Shown here piece after piece: positions 1 through 7,707 of a DNA stretch of 47,347 bases. Origin of the DNA: Candidatus Aphodocola excrementigallinarum (GTDB lineage: Bacteria; Bacillota_I; Bacilli_A; RF39; UBA660); NCBI GenBank assembly GCA_018714855.1, contig DVMT01000053.1, forward strand, positions 1-47,347. Direction: 5' to 3'. Position numbers and translations under genes: made by a program. The notes beneath the pieces are model-generated. The model did no database searches. It was not told the origin of the DNA and was given only the letters and a program-made list of their open reading frames with translations. The stretch's first letter is position 1. The number at the start of each line of letters is the position of its first letter.

Positions 1-1
1 T

Positions 2-61
2 GAAAGAGGTATTGATATAATAAAAAAAATAAATAAAGAAGTTATAAATGCAAAAATATAA
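2..61 (+). CDS. C-terminal end of an unidentified protein (partial)
   Basis: An open frame enters from the left edge and ends at TAA 59-61, encoding the last 19 residues (starting ERGIDIIKK). The tail is lysine- and isoleucine-rich, as in many helical C-termini. Too little is present to assign a family. It is followed directly by the structured RNA at 62-180. Confidence 0.5.
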   Translation, partial: ERGIDIIKKINKEVINAKI

Positions 62-180
62 GTACGGTGGCGACCATCGGAATTTAAGCCTGCCTGAGAA
101 GTAAGAATACTTAGTCTATGAAGCAGGAATGCTTGATCGGTGACGACCAATGCGCAAAATTTTTAATTTTGCTTTTGTTC
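62..180 (+). ncRNA. Unidentified structured RNA or structured 3' UTR with its own terminator
   Basis: This non-coding stretch is far more GC-rich than its surroundings. Visible pairing: CCTGC (89-93) with GCAGG (123-127), extended by TTAAG (84-88) with CTTGA (132-136). An inner hairpin pairs AAGTA (99-103) with TACTT (108-112) around AGAA. Near-repeats GGTGGCGACC (66-75) and GGTGACGACC (139-148) could pair with each other to close the structure. A terminator hairpin follows at 154-172. I do not recognise it as 5S, SRP, 6S, tmRNA, RNase P, a T-box or a common riboswitch. It could be a separate small RNA or the 3' UTR of the gene ending at 61. Confidence 0.5.
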
Positions 181-184
181 TTTT
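154..184 (+). terminator. Intrinsic terminator of the 62-180 RNA
   Basis: GCAAAATT (154-161) pairs with AATTTTGC (165-172) around TTT, followed by a T-rich run (TTTTGTTCTTTTT). The stem is AT-rich but perfectly paired. Confidence 0.7.
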
Positions 185-186
185 TG

Positions 187-215
187 TTGAAATTAAATGA
201 TATGTTTGTTAAAAT
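187..215 (+). promoter_or_regulatory. SigA-type promoter for the CPBP-like gene
   Basis: TTGAAA (187-192), 17-bp spacer, TAAAAT (210-215). An overlapping TATAAT sits at 215-220. It lies just upstream of the SD AGAGGTAAGG and the ATG at 240. Confidence 0.55.
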
Positions 216-239
216 ATAATTGTAGAAAAGAGGTAAGGT

Positions 240-881
240 ATGAAAAATGTTCAAACAAAAAATTCAGTTATTGCGGTATTAATTATAATATTGTATTTTG
301 TGTTGCCATATTTATCATCAATGTTTTTAAATACTAATTTAGCAAATGCTATTATATCAATTATCTTTGCAATAGCAATTATATTTATTTATCGTAAAAG
401 TTTTGTAAATGATTTTAAAGATTTTAATAAAAATAAGTGGAAATATGTAAAAAGTATCTTATTAAATGTTTTGATAATATTTGCAATTACGATTGTAACT
501 AATTTACTTTTAGCTTTAATATTTGATATAAGAGAAACTTCAGAAAATGATTATTCATTAAGAACTATGTATAAAAGTTCACCAATAATATTGTTTTTAT
601 TAACAGCTATATATTATCCAATTGTTGAAGGTATAGTTTTTAGAAAGACAATTAAAGAGGTTATTGATAAAAAATGGTTATTCATAATTTTTTCTGCTTT
701 ATTTTATTTCTTCTTTAATGTTGCATACACAAGTTTTACGTTAAATAATATTTTATCTTCTTTGTGTTATTTCTTTATTATGCTTGTGTTATCAAATTAT
801 TATTGGAAAACTAATAATCTTACGGCATCAATACTTGTTATATCAATCAGTAATATAATAACGTATTTTATAGTTATGTAA
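240..881 (+). CDS. CPBP-family membrane protein with degraded active-site motifs
   Basis: A 213-residue protein with about six to seven hydrophobic segments and the layout of the CPBP (CAAX protease/bacteriocin-processing, Abi) intramembrane family. The usual motifs are EExxxR, FxxxH and HxxxN. Here motif 1 is E130-G131-x-x-F-R135, so the second Glu is missing. The motif 2 His is Asn160. Motif 3 around 197-206 keeps Asn205 but has no His. No histidine remains in the core, so metalloprotease activity is unlikely. It may be a non-catalytic family member acting by binding. The SD precedes the ATG. The next gene starts 20 bp after its stop, so the two are probably co-transcribed. Confidence 0.65.
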   Translation: MKNVQTKNSVIAVLIIILYFVLPYLSSMFLNTNLANAIISIIFAIAIIFIYRKSFVNDFKDFNKNKWKYVKSILLNVLIIFAITIVTNLLLALIFDIRETSENDYSLRTMYKSSPIILFLLTAIYYPIVEGIVFRKTIKEVIDKKWLFIIFSALFYFFFNVAYTSFTLNNILSSLCYFFIMLVLSNYYWKTNNLTASILVISISNIITYFIVM

Positions 882-900
882 CAAAAAAGGAGGCACGCGT

Positions 901-1485
901 ATGAAAAAAATATTTGTTATTTTCTTAGCAGTAGTCCTTTCTTTTGCTGGCATAAGCAGTATTAGTGCCTCAGATAAATTAATAAAGACTGAAACAAAAG
1001 ATAAGGTTATGTTTATTCAAGATAGAAACGGAGAGTTTTTGTATTCTTGGAGCTTTGATAAAAATGAATACAATAAAAGTGACTTGGAATTTGACATGAC
1101 AATCAAGTTTAAAAGTCCTAACAAAGATAAGATAAATAACTTGATTTCTAATAATGTTAAAAAGGAGTTTGTATCATTTAATTATCATGGCGATTTACCT
1201 GGAAAAGCAACCGTAAAGGTTCCAGTTAAAAACTTTGAAGATGGTCAAAGACTTAACTTATACTATTATAATGAGAGTGCAAATGAAATTGAAACAATTC
1301 AAAACAACATAATGGTTCAAAACGGTTACGCATCATTTGAAATAAATCATTGTTCTGATTACTTTTTAACGTTATCCGTTGTAAAAGAAGCATCCGGTGG
1401 CAATAATAATGGAGTTTTAATCATTGGTATGCTTGTTGTTATAGTTGGTCTTGTTGGTTATACAATATTCAAAAATAGAAAGTAG
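901..1485 (+). CDS. Surface protein with signal peptide and C-terminal membrane anchor
   Basis: 194 residues. An N-terminal signal peptide (MKKIFVIFLAVVLSFAG...) has a likely signal peptidase I site near residues 22-24. The beta-rich ectodomain spans about residues 25-165. A Gly/Asn linker then leads to one transmembrane helix (about 171-190) and a short basic tail, KNRK, giving a type I topology. The ectodomain end (NHCSDYFLTLSVV) resembles the C-terminal parts of repeated domains in many Firmicute surface proteins. No LPxTG motif is present. A very strong SD (AAGGAGGC) precedes the ATG. Specific function is unknown. Confidence 0.6.
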   Translation: MKKIFVIFLAVVLSFAGISSISASDKLIKTETKDKVMFIQDRNGEFLYSWSFDKNEYNKSDLEFDMTIKFKSPNKDKINNLISNNVKKEFVSFNYHGDLPGKATVKVPVKNFEDGQRLNLYYYNESANEIETIQNNIMVQNGYASFEINHCSDYFLTLSVVKEASGGNNNGVLIIGMLVVIVGLVGYTIFKNRK

Positions 1486-1506
1486 ATGTTTATTTTCTAT
1501 TTTTTT
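1472..1506 (+). terminator. Intrinsic terminator after the surface-protein gene
   Basis: AAAATAGAAA (1472-1481) pairs with TTTCTATTTT (1494-1503), followed by a T-run. It overlaps the end of the coding sequence and separates this unit from the Tad operon. Confidence 0.75.
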
Positions 1507-1509
1507 AGA

Positions 1510-1538
1510 TTGTAATATGTGTCTTATTTTGTTATAAT
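1510..1538 (+). promoter_or_regulatory. SigA-type promoter of the Tad operon
   Basis: TTGTAA (1510-1515), exactly 17 bp, TATAAT (1533-1538), about 30 bp upstream of the first tad gene. Confidence 0.75.
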
Positions 1539-1568
1539 TAACATTGATAATAGGGTTGGTGATAGACG

Positions 1569-1910
1569 GTGAAAAACGAAAAGGGCCAAGCATTAGTTGA
1601 ATTTATCATAATACTTCCAGTTACTTTAATACTTATGTTTTGTGTTATTGATTTTGCTAGGGTAATATCCTTAAGAAGTGATTTGGAAAGTATTACACAG
1701 GATGCAACGATTCTTTTAGAGTCGGGTAAAACAAAAGAAGACATTGAAAGAGAACTTGATTTAAATGGTGCTAATTTAAACATAGAAATAAAAGGTGAAT
1801 ACGTAGATGTTAAAACTTCTAAAGAAATAAAGCCTATTACTCCTGGTTTTTCATACATATTAAAAGATGTTTTTAACGTTGAGGTTAGCCGGGTGATAAG
1901 AAATGAGTAG
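1569..1910 (+). CDS. TadE-like pseudopilin
   Basis: 113 residues. The N-terminus KGQALVEF followed by a 20-residue hydrophobic segment is the TadE signature. The Glu after the hydrophobic start is the usual prepilin position-5 Glu, and processing would leave a short hydrophobic-anchored pseudopilin. The C-terminal half is hydrophilic. Translation starts at GTG 1569 after a GGTGAT SD. It overlaps the next gene by 8 bp and is first in the Tad operon. It probably forms a minor subunit of a Tad/Flp-type pilus or secretion apparatus. Confidence 0.8.
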   Translation: MKNEKGQALVEFIIILPVTLILMFCVIDFARVISLRSDLESITQDATILLESGKTKEDIERELDLNGANLNIEIKGEYVDVKTSKEIKPITPGFSYILKDVFNVEVSRVIRNE

Positions 1911-2298
1911 GTTGGGTAGCAAAGGCCAGGCGCTTGCGATATTCGTTATTTTTGTTCCGGTTTTTATAATGGTAGGAGCGTTTGTCGTGGATTTATCATT
2001 TGCAAGGTATAATGCAAGAAAGCTAGATAACATAGCGGAAATTGTAACTTCTTACGGACTTGATCATTTAGCTGACGAACCTTATAACAACATGGTTGAT
2101 TTAATTTATCAAAACGATAGTGAAATAGATAGTTATACAATTAACATAAACGAAGAAGAAAGTAAAATAGAAGTTAGCATTACAAAGGCAACTAAAGGTT
2201 TTTTTGGAAGTATTATTGGAAAAGAAATATATAAAGAAAAAAGTGAATTTACTGGTTATATAAAAGATGATAAAAAAATAATAGAAAAGGGTGTTTAA
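1903..2298 (+). CDS. TadG/TadF-like pilus assembly protein, short form
   Basis: 131 residues. It begins LGSKGQALAIFVIFVPVFIMV, a TadG-like N-terminal hydrophobic segment, followed by FARYNARKLDNIAE, typical of the helix after the TadG/TadE transmembrane region. It is far shorter than full TadG and lacks the von Willebrand-like region, so it is a minimal TadG/TadF-type pseudopilin. The SD GGGTGAT lies inside the previous gene. It overlaps tadE by 8 bp and is 2 bp from tadZ. Confidence 0.7.
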   Translation: MSRLGSKGQALAIFVIFVPVFIMVGAFVVDLSFARYNARKLDNIAEIVTSYGLDHLADEPYNNMVDLIYQNDSEIDSYTININEEESKIEVSITKATKGFFGSIIGKEIYKEKSEFTGYIKDDKKIIEKGV

Positions 2299-2300
2299 TT

Positions 2301-3095
2301 ATGAAAAGTGTTGCAGCAAAAGTAATAACTGTATTTTCTTGTAAAGGTGGTGCAGGTAAAACAACAACGACTTTAAATTTAGCAGGAATATATAGTTTAA
2401 TGGATAAAAAAGTACTTATTATGGATCTTGATTTAAATAGTGGAGGCGTTGCCGTTAGCTTAAACGTTAACAACGAAAAAACAATATATAACGTGGTTGA
2501 TGATATATCTAACAATCGTTTTGATGAGATTGATAATTACGTTTGTAAATATAACGATAAAATAGACGTTTTATCAGCACCTAAAGATCCTAGAAACGCG
2601 CTTAAAATAGATTCTAAATACATTAATTTAGTTATTTCATCAGCAATGTATAAATATGATGTTATTTTAATTGATTCTTCTCATTATATAACGCCTGTTT
2701 TGTTAATGGCTTTAGATAAGAGTGATAATACTTTGTTTTTGGTAACTAATGATCCGGTTGACTTAAAAAACGCAAGAAGCATGATTTCAATATTTAAAGA
2801 TACGGAAGTTAATAATTATAAAGTAGTGTTTAATTCATCTAAGGATACTGGTAAGGATTATTTTTCGCTTTTTGATATTAAAAACATTATAAAACATAAC
2901 ATTGATTATACAATAGATAAATCGTTTTACATAAAAGACATTGATAAATACGTAATTGATGGAGAAATATTAACTCTTAATAAAAAAATAAGGTCATCCA
3001 AGAAAGGTGATATCATGAAGCTTACTAAGCTTGCGAATGCACTACTTGAATCTAATCCAAAAAAAGTGGAGGTAAAAAAAGATGAAGAAAAGTAA
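2301..3095 (+). CDS. TadZ/CpaE-like ParA-family ATPase
   Basis: 264 residues. The deviant Walker A motif KGGAGKT at residues 15-21 and the following VLIMDLDLNSGG are the MinD/ParA hallmarks. TadZ proteins localise the Tad apparatus. Unlike many TadZ/CpaE there is no N-terminal receiver-like domain; the ATPase domain begins within ten residues. It overlaps the following tadA by 14 bp, which supports coupled expression. Confidence 0.85.
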   Translation: MKSVAAKVITVFSCKGGAGKTTTTLNLAGIYSLMDKKVLIMDLDLNSGGVAVSLNVNNEKTIYNVVDDISNNRFDEIDNYVCKYNDKIDVLSAPKDPRNALKIDSKYINLVISSAMYKYDVILIDSSHYITPVLLMALDKSDNTLFLVTNDPVDLKNARSMISIFKDTEVNNYKVVFNSSKDTGKDYFSLFDIKNIIKHNIDYTIDKSFYIKDIDKYVIDGEILTLNKKIRSSKKGDIMKLTKLANALLESNPKKVEVKKDEEK

Positions 3096-4416
3096 TTTAT
3101 TAAATGCTTTTGATGTTAAAGAACAAAAAGTACAAACAAAGCCAGTTGCAGATTATGATATATTTAAAGATAAAGAACTTTTGGATAATTTAAGAAACAC
3201 CATTATTTCTAACTTAATAGATGATAAAATACCTAACGATAAGCTTCTTCATGAATATATTAATGACGAGATTGATAAAGCTCTTTTAGGTTATGATTTA
3301 ACTAACTTAGAGCGTAGTCATATCTTTAACTTAATTGATAATGAAATAAACGGTAATGGACCTATTACCGAGCTTTTAGAGGATCCTAACATTACGGAAA
3401 TCATGGTTAATGGTAAAAACGAAGTTTACGTTGAAATAGACGGACAAATAAGTAAGGATGATTCTGTATCATTTATAAATGATGAACACATCATAAGAAC
3501 CATTCAAAAAATAGTGCAGCCACTAGGTAGAACAATTGATACGGCAAATCCAATGGTAGATGCAAGATTGGAAGATGGCTCAAGATTAAACGCGGTAATT
3601 CCTCCTTTATCTTTAAAGGGACCGGTTGTTACAATAAGAAAGTTTAGACGTGATATGGAAACCGTTGATGATTTTTTAAGAACTGGTGCAATGACGCCTT
3701 ACATGGCACGTTTTTTAGACGCGGCCGTAAAAGCTAAATTAAACATCATCATATGCGGTGGTACTGGTGCAGGTAAAACAACGCTTTTAAACGCATTATC
3801 ATCTTTTATTGGTGATCACGAGCGTATCATAACAATTGAGGATGCGGCTGAGTTACGACTTCACCAATCACACGTAATAGGTTTGGAAACAAGACTTACT
3901 AACTATGAAGGAACAGGAGAGGTTACCATTCGTGATTTAGTTATTAACTCACTTCGTATGAGACCTGATAGAATAATCGTAGGTGAGGTTCGTGGTAAAG
4001 AAGCTTTTGATATGCTTCAAGCAATGAACACTGGTCATGATGGATCACTTACAACGATGCACGCAAATGGCCCTCTTGATGCTTTAAACAGACTTGAGAC
4101 GATGGTTTTAATGGCGGGTATGGAAATACCTGTCAAAGCAATTCGTGAATATATTGAAAACGCAATTGACTTAGTTGTCAACGTATCTCGTTTATCTGAT
4201 GGAAGAAGAAAAGTAACTAGTATTTGTGAGGTAGACGGATTTAATGATGATGTTATAAAACTAGAGGAAATATTTAGCTTTAAGCAAACAGGACTTACTG
4301 ATACTGGAGAAGTAGATGGCGCTTTTGATTTAAGAAAAAGAGTACCAATGGTTCTTAAAAAGATAAGAAGTAAAGGTATTACTGACTTAGATGATATATT
4401 TAATTTTAAAAAGTAA
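3082..4416 (+). CDS. tadA: TadA/CpaF secretion ATPase
   Basis: 444 residues, normal for the family. The N-terminal domain (about 30-200) leads into a GspE-type ATPase. Walker A is GGTGAGKT (226-233), the Walker B region RIIVGEVRG (297-305), and the His box MHAN (326-329). It powers pilus assembly or secretion together with TadB and TadC at the cytoplasmic face. GGAGGT precedes the ATG, which lies inside tadZ. tadB follows immediately. Confidence 0.93.
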   Translation: MKKSNLLNAFDVKEQKVQTKPVADYDIFKDKELLDNLRNTIISNLIDDKIPNDKLLHEYINDEIDKALLGYDLTNLERSHIFNLIDNEINGNGPITELLEDPNITEIMVNGKNEVYVEIDGQISKDDSVSFINDEHIIRTIQKIVQPLGRTIDTANPMVDARLEDGSRLNAVIPPLSLKGPVVTIRKFRRDMETVDDFLRTGAMTPYMARFLDAAVKAKLNIIICGGTGAGKTTLLNALSSFIGDHERIITIEDAAELRLHQSHVIGLETRLTNYEGTGEVTIRDLVINSLRMRPDRIIVGEVRGKEAFDMLQAMNTGHDGSLTTMHANGPLDALNRLETMVLMAGMEIPVKAIREYIENAIDLVVNVSRLSDGRRKVTSICEVDGFNDDVIKLEEIFSFKQTGLTDTGEVDGAFDLRKRVPMVLKKIRSKGITDLDDIFNFKK

Positions 4417-4428
4417 GTGGGTGATAAA

Positions 4429-5424
4429 ATGAATGTATTTATAATTCAAACTATTATAATGGTTATTCTTGCTTTTATAATTTTCTATCTTATTATTTAT
4501 AATAATAGTTTAAAGCTAGAGCGAAGAATATCTAAATATAGTATTGATTCTATAAAAGATGATACGGTATCACTTTTTGATTATATTTATAATAAGTACT
4601 TAAAATTAGTTGCAAAAGTAACAAGGTTACTTAAAAAATCCGCTGTTTTAAGCAAGTATTCACTTAGGTACAATAAGTATATAACTTATGAAAACGACAA
4701 GAATACTTGTGTAATGGATTACGTAACGAACAAATTTTTTATCGCTTTTGTATTTGTATTTATCATCTTTTTTGCAAGAATAATAGAAGGTGTATTCCCA
4801 AGTTTTATTGATATTATAGTATCATTTTTATTAGGTTTCTTTGTAATAGATATATACTTTAAGATTTATGATATCATGAAAAAAAGAAAAATAGAGCAAG
4901 ATCTTTTAAACGCTATTATTATCATGAATAATGCTTTTAGGTCAGGAAGAAGCACGATGCAAGCAATAGAGATAGTTGCTCATGAACTTAAAGGACCAAT
5001 AAGCCAAGAATTTAAAAAAATGCACCTAGAGATAAGTTATGGCCTTTCTTTGGACGTTGTTTTTGAAAGATTTTCAAAACGTGTTGAATCAGAAGAGGTA
5101 AGTTATATTACTTCGTCTTTATCAATTCTTAATAAGACCGGTGGAAACATAATAAAGGTTTTCTCATCAATTGAAAAAATGTTATTTAACAAAAGAAAAC
5201 TAAAGCAAGAAATGAAGTCTTTAACGTCTTCTGCTAACATGATAAGTAAAATCCTACTTATTATGCCATTTATCTTTGTTGCGATAATAATGATGTTAAA
5301 CCCAAGCTATTTTATGCCACTTATTAATACGAGTTTAGGTAACGTATTACTATTCATAATAATTCTTATTTATGGATTATATGCATTTATTGTAAATAAG
5401 ATAATGAGAGTGAGGTTTAACTAA
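4429..5424 (+). CDS. tadB: TadB-like inner-membrane platform protein
   Basis: 331 residues. An N-terminal transmembrane helix is followed by two more (about 100-150), a T2SS-F (GspF) cytoplasmic domain with FRSGRSTMQAI and EISYGLSL, and C-terminal helices. It forms the platform on which TadA acts. I chose ATG 4429 because GGGTGAT lies 4 nt before it; an upstream in-frame GTG at 4417 abuts the tadA stop and has no SD. Its stop overlaps the tadC start (TAATG). Confidence 0.88.
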   Translation: MNVFIIQTIIMVILAFIIFYLIIYNNSLKLERRISKYSIDSIKDDTVSLFDYIYNKYLKLVAKVTRLLKKSAVLSKYSLRYNKYITYENDKNTCVMDYVTNKFFIAFVFVFIIFFARIIEGVFPSFIDIIVSFLLGFFVIDIYFKIYDIMKKRKIEQDLLNAIIIMNNAFRSGRSTMQAIEIVAHELKGPISQEFKKMHLEISYGLSLDVVFERFSKRVESEEVSYITSSLSILNKTGGNIIKVFSSIEKMLFNKRKLKQEMKSLTSSANMISKILLIMPFIFVAIIMMLNPSYFMPLINTSLGNVLLFIIILIYGLYAFIVNKIMRVRFN

Positions 5425-6125
5425 TGAAAGAAAAAAAGTCATTTATTAATCGTATATATAGACAAAAAGACATAAAAAAAGTAGAAGATAAAATAAATCA
5501 GTTTGGTGTTTCTAAAAAATTTTCATGTGAATACTTTATGAATTTTAGACTTTATACTTCATTAATTGTATTTGTTGTTATATTTATATTTATGGATTAT
5601 GGTGCCCTTTTAGCGCCTATTATAACGGTTTTATGGTATTTATTAGTAGGATATTTAATGATTGATAGACCTCTTAAAAAAAGAGAAAGAAAACTAGATA
5701 CGGAGGCTTATTATTACTTTGAGGTTTTAACGCTTGCTTTGGAGTCAGGAAGAAATTTAGAAAACGCTATTAAAATGGCATGTAAATACATTGATTCTGA
5801 AATATCATCCGAGTTTAAGGAAACCTTGAAACAAGTAAACTTTGGTAAATCTCTTACTGAGGCATTATCTTTAATGAGTTCAAGAATTCCTAGTATAACG
5901 GTTAACAACATAATATTAAACATGGAACAATCTAATTTGTTTGGTAATAGCATAATAGAAACCATGTATAACCAACTTGATTTTTTAAAGGATAAGCAAG
6001 TAATGGACATAAAAGAAGAAATTAATAAAATACCAAATAAAATAAGTATTTTCTCGGTTTTATTTTTCATACCACTTATACTTCTTATTATATTAGGTCC
6101 GGTTTTAATAGATTTTATATCATAA
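5424..6125 (+). CDS. tadC: TadC-like inner-membrane platform protein
   Basis: 233 residues, the second GspF-type subunit. Transmembrane segments lie at about 47-90 and 208-230. The T2SS-F domain shows LALESGRNLENAI and FGKSLTEAL. TadB and TadC normally form a heteromeric platform. It is the last gene of the operon and is followed by a strong terminator. No flp pilin, TadV/CpaA prepilin peptidase or secretin gene is present here. Confidence 0.86.
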   Translation: MKEKKSFINRIYRQKDIKKVEDKINQFGVSKKFSCEYFMNFRLYTSLIVFVVIFIFMDYGALLAPIITVLWYLLVGYLMIDRPLKKRERKLDTEAYYYFEVLTLALESGRNLENAIKMACKYIDSEISSEFKETLKQVNFGKSLTEALSLMSSRIPSITVNNIILNMEQSNLFGNSIIETMYNQLDFLKDKQVMDIKEEINKIPNKISIFSVLFFIPLILLIILGPVLIDFIS

Positions 6126-6151
6126 AAAGTAGGTTTTTAAAACCTACTTTT
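6125..6151 (+). terminator. Intrinsic terminator of the Tad operon
   Basis: AAAAGTAGGTTTT pairs with AAAACCTACTTTT around one or two bases at 6125-6151, a 13-bp near-perfect stem. It is symmetrical enough to work in both directions. Confidence 0.75.
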
Positions 6152-6253
6152 AAAATGTAAAAATACTTTACACTTTGTATATATTTTTATTTACCGGGAA
6201 TATTTTTAATGATAAGATTTAAATAGATAATAGTAATAATGGATGTGGTGTTT

Positions 6254-7303
6254 ATGAAAAAAATAAAAAAAGACATAATTGAATATTTAGGCTTTGAAGA
6301 AGATGAAAAACCTAAGGTAGGACGTCCACGTCTTGCAGATAGTAAAACCAAAAAAAGATCCTTAATTATTGCTAGTTTTTCATTTATGTTTGTAATATTA
6401 CTTTTAATATTTGGTTATGGAACGTTATTCGGCTTTAGAAGCTTAAATTTAAAAGCTTCCATCACAAATAATGAACCTAAAGAACAAGTGTTAGTAGAGG
6501 AAATTAATCCCTTAACAAAAAACATCACTTTAAAAGTAGATACCGCAAGAAAAGTATATTTAACCGTTTTACCTGCTAATGCGTCAAATAAAGAAATTGA
6601 GTATGAAAGTTTAAATCCTAGTATTGCATCAGTAGATAAAGATGGTAAAGTAGTTGGTTTAAAACAAGGGGAGGCTAAGATTGTTGCAACAACAACCGAT
6701 GGAAGCAATTTATCAGCTACGTTTAACATAACCGTAATTAAAAATGCGGAAGGGTATTGTTCGTTTACATCGCTTTCAAAAACAAGTTCAGGGGTATCTT
6801 ATGTTACCAATTGTAAAAACGCAACTATAAAGGAAATTCAGTATAAAATAGCAGATGGTAGCTATGAGAAACTTTTAACAAAAAAATCAAGTGATGAAGT
6901 TAAGTTCTCTGATGAGCAATTAAAAAAAGATATTACCTTTAAGATAGTTTATTATCCTAACAATAGTAAAATAACAGATTATTCTACGAAAACGATAAAG
7001 GTTCAAAAGAAAACTACTAAAGCACCAACCGGCAGTTGCTTTTTGGATATTAAAGAAGTTAATTCTAATTCGGCAAAATATGATATAACGTGTAAAAACG
7101 CAAGCGTTAATGAAATAGCATATAAAATAGGTAATGGAAGTTATATTGGACTTGATCCAAGTAGCCTTGCAGATACAATTATATTTGAAGAAAGCGATGT
7201 TACAAGGGTAATTTACTTTAATGTATCATATACGATAGACGGAACAAATAAAGTAAATACCATAACAAAAAATAGTGTTATCGAAAAAGGTAGGAGTCAA
7301 TAA
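6254..7303 (+). CDS. Membrane-anchored protein: GRPRLAD tag, BIG2 domain, two two-Cys repeats
   Basis: 349 residues from ATG 6254; an in-frame ATG at 6239 has no SD. The cytoplasmic N-terminus carries KVGRPRLADSK (GRPRLAD at 23-29), then one transmembrane helix (about 37-59). Outside follow a BIG2-type Ig-like domain (about 85-163, with NPSIASVDKDGKVVGLKQGEA) and two tandem modules, each with two Cys 18 residues apart (C169/C187 and C262/C280) and a later YKI.(D/N)GSY motif. The paired cysteines could be disulfides. It overlaps the next gene by TAATG and lies just downstream of the Tad operon. Function unknown; a surface-display or cell-envelope role is inferred. Confidence 0.7.
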   Translation: MKKIKKDIIEYLGFEEDEKPKVGRPRLADSKTKKRSLIIASFSFMFVILLLIFGYGTLFGFRSLNLKASITNNEPKEQVLVEEINPLTKNITLKVDTARKVYLTVLPANASNKEIEYESLNPSIASVDKDGKVVGLKQGEAKIVATTTDGSNLSATFNITVIKNAEGYCSFTSLSKTSSGVSYVTNCKNATIKEIQYKIADGSYEKLLTKKSSDEVKFSDEQLKKDITFKIVYYPNNSKITDYSTKTIKVQKKTTKAPTGSCFLDIKEVNSNSAKYDITCKNASVNEIAYKIGNGSYIGLDPSSLADTIIFEESDVTRVIYFNVSYTIDGTNKVNTITKNSVIEKGRSQ

Positions 7304-7689
7304 TGAAAAAAGAAAAACCAAATAAAGTTGGACGCCCACGACTTGCAGATAAAAAAACAATAAAGGAATCTTTATTTGTATGCTTATTTATAATTGTAGT
7401 TTTAGTTATTATATTTATACTTGGTTTTAATACAATAAAACTTGATTTGGAATTTAGTAGTGCAAGTTTATATAACGTGTATAATAACGATGTTAATTTA
7501 TGTAAAATAAATAAAACAAAAGTTAATTGCGGTGGCAATGTAACGTATGTTAAATATAAAACAAATGATAATTCATATAAAGAAATATATAAAAATCGTT
7601 CTAATATATCATTTGATGCAGAATCTTATGATAATATAAAAGTATGTTTTAAATCAATTAAAGATAATTTAAAATGTGTAGATAAATAA
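7303..7689 (+). CDS. Small membrane protein with GRPRLAD tag and Cys-rich ectodomain
   Basis: 128 residues. A short basic cytoplasmic N-terminus carries KVGRPRLADKK (GRPRLAD at 10-16), then one transmembrane helix (about 24-44) and an ectodomain with C67, C76, C115 and C125. The stretch VKYKTNDNSYKEIY parallels the YKI.DGSY motif of the upstream protein, so it looks like a shortened paralogue with one module. The start overlaps the upstream stop. It is probably co-transcribed with both neighbours. Confidence 0.65.
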   Translation: MKKEKPNKVGRPRLADKKTIKESLFVCLFIIVVLVIIFILGFNTIKLDLEFSSASLYNVYNNDVNLCKINKTKVNCGGNVTYVKYKTNDNSYKEIYKNRSNISFDAESYDNIKVCFKSIKDNLKCVDK

Positions 7690-7707
7690 AAAATGAGGTG
7701 GTAATAA

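Noticed and set aside
62-148. GGTGGCGACC resembling part of a T-box or the start of 5S rRNA
   Set aside because: It lacks the rest of the T-box core (AGGGTGGNACCGCG has a 7-nt bulge, here one base too long) and any 5S rRNA loops; the similarity is limited to a few bases.
1538-1858. Minus-strand open frame opposite tadE, and many similar long antisense frames (e.g. opposite polC, recO, the coiled-coil genes and the mTERF-like genes)
   Set aside because: These are shadows of real genes in an AT-rich genome: no SD, low-complexity translations and no family similarity.
6320-6345. GRPRLAD called as a classical AT-hook
   Set aside because: The canonical RGRP core with flanking basic residues is not met exactly; it is kept only as a hypothesis in the findings.
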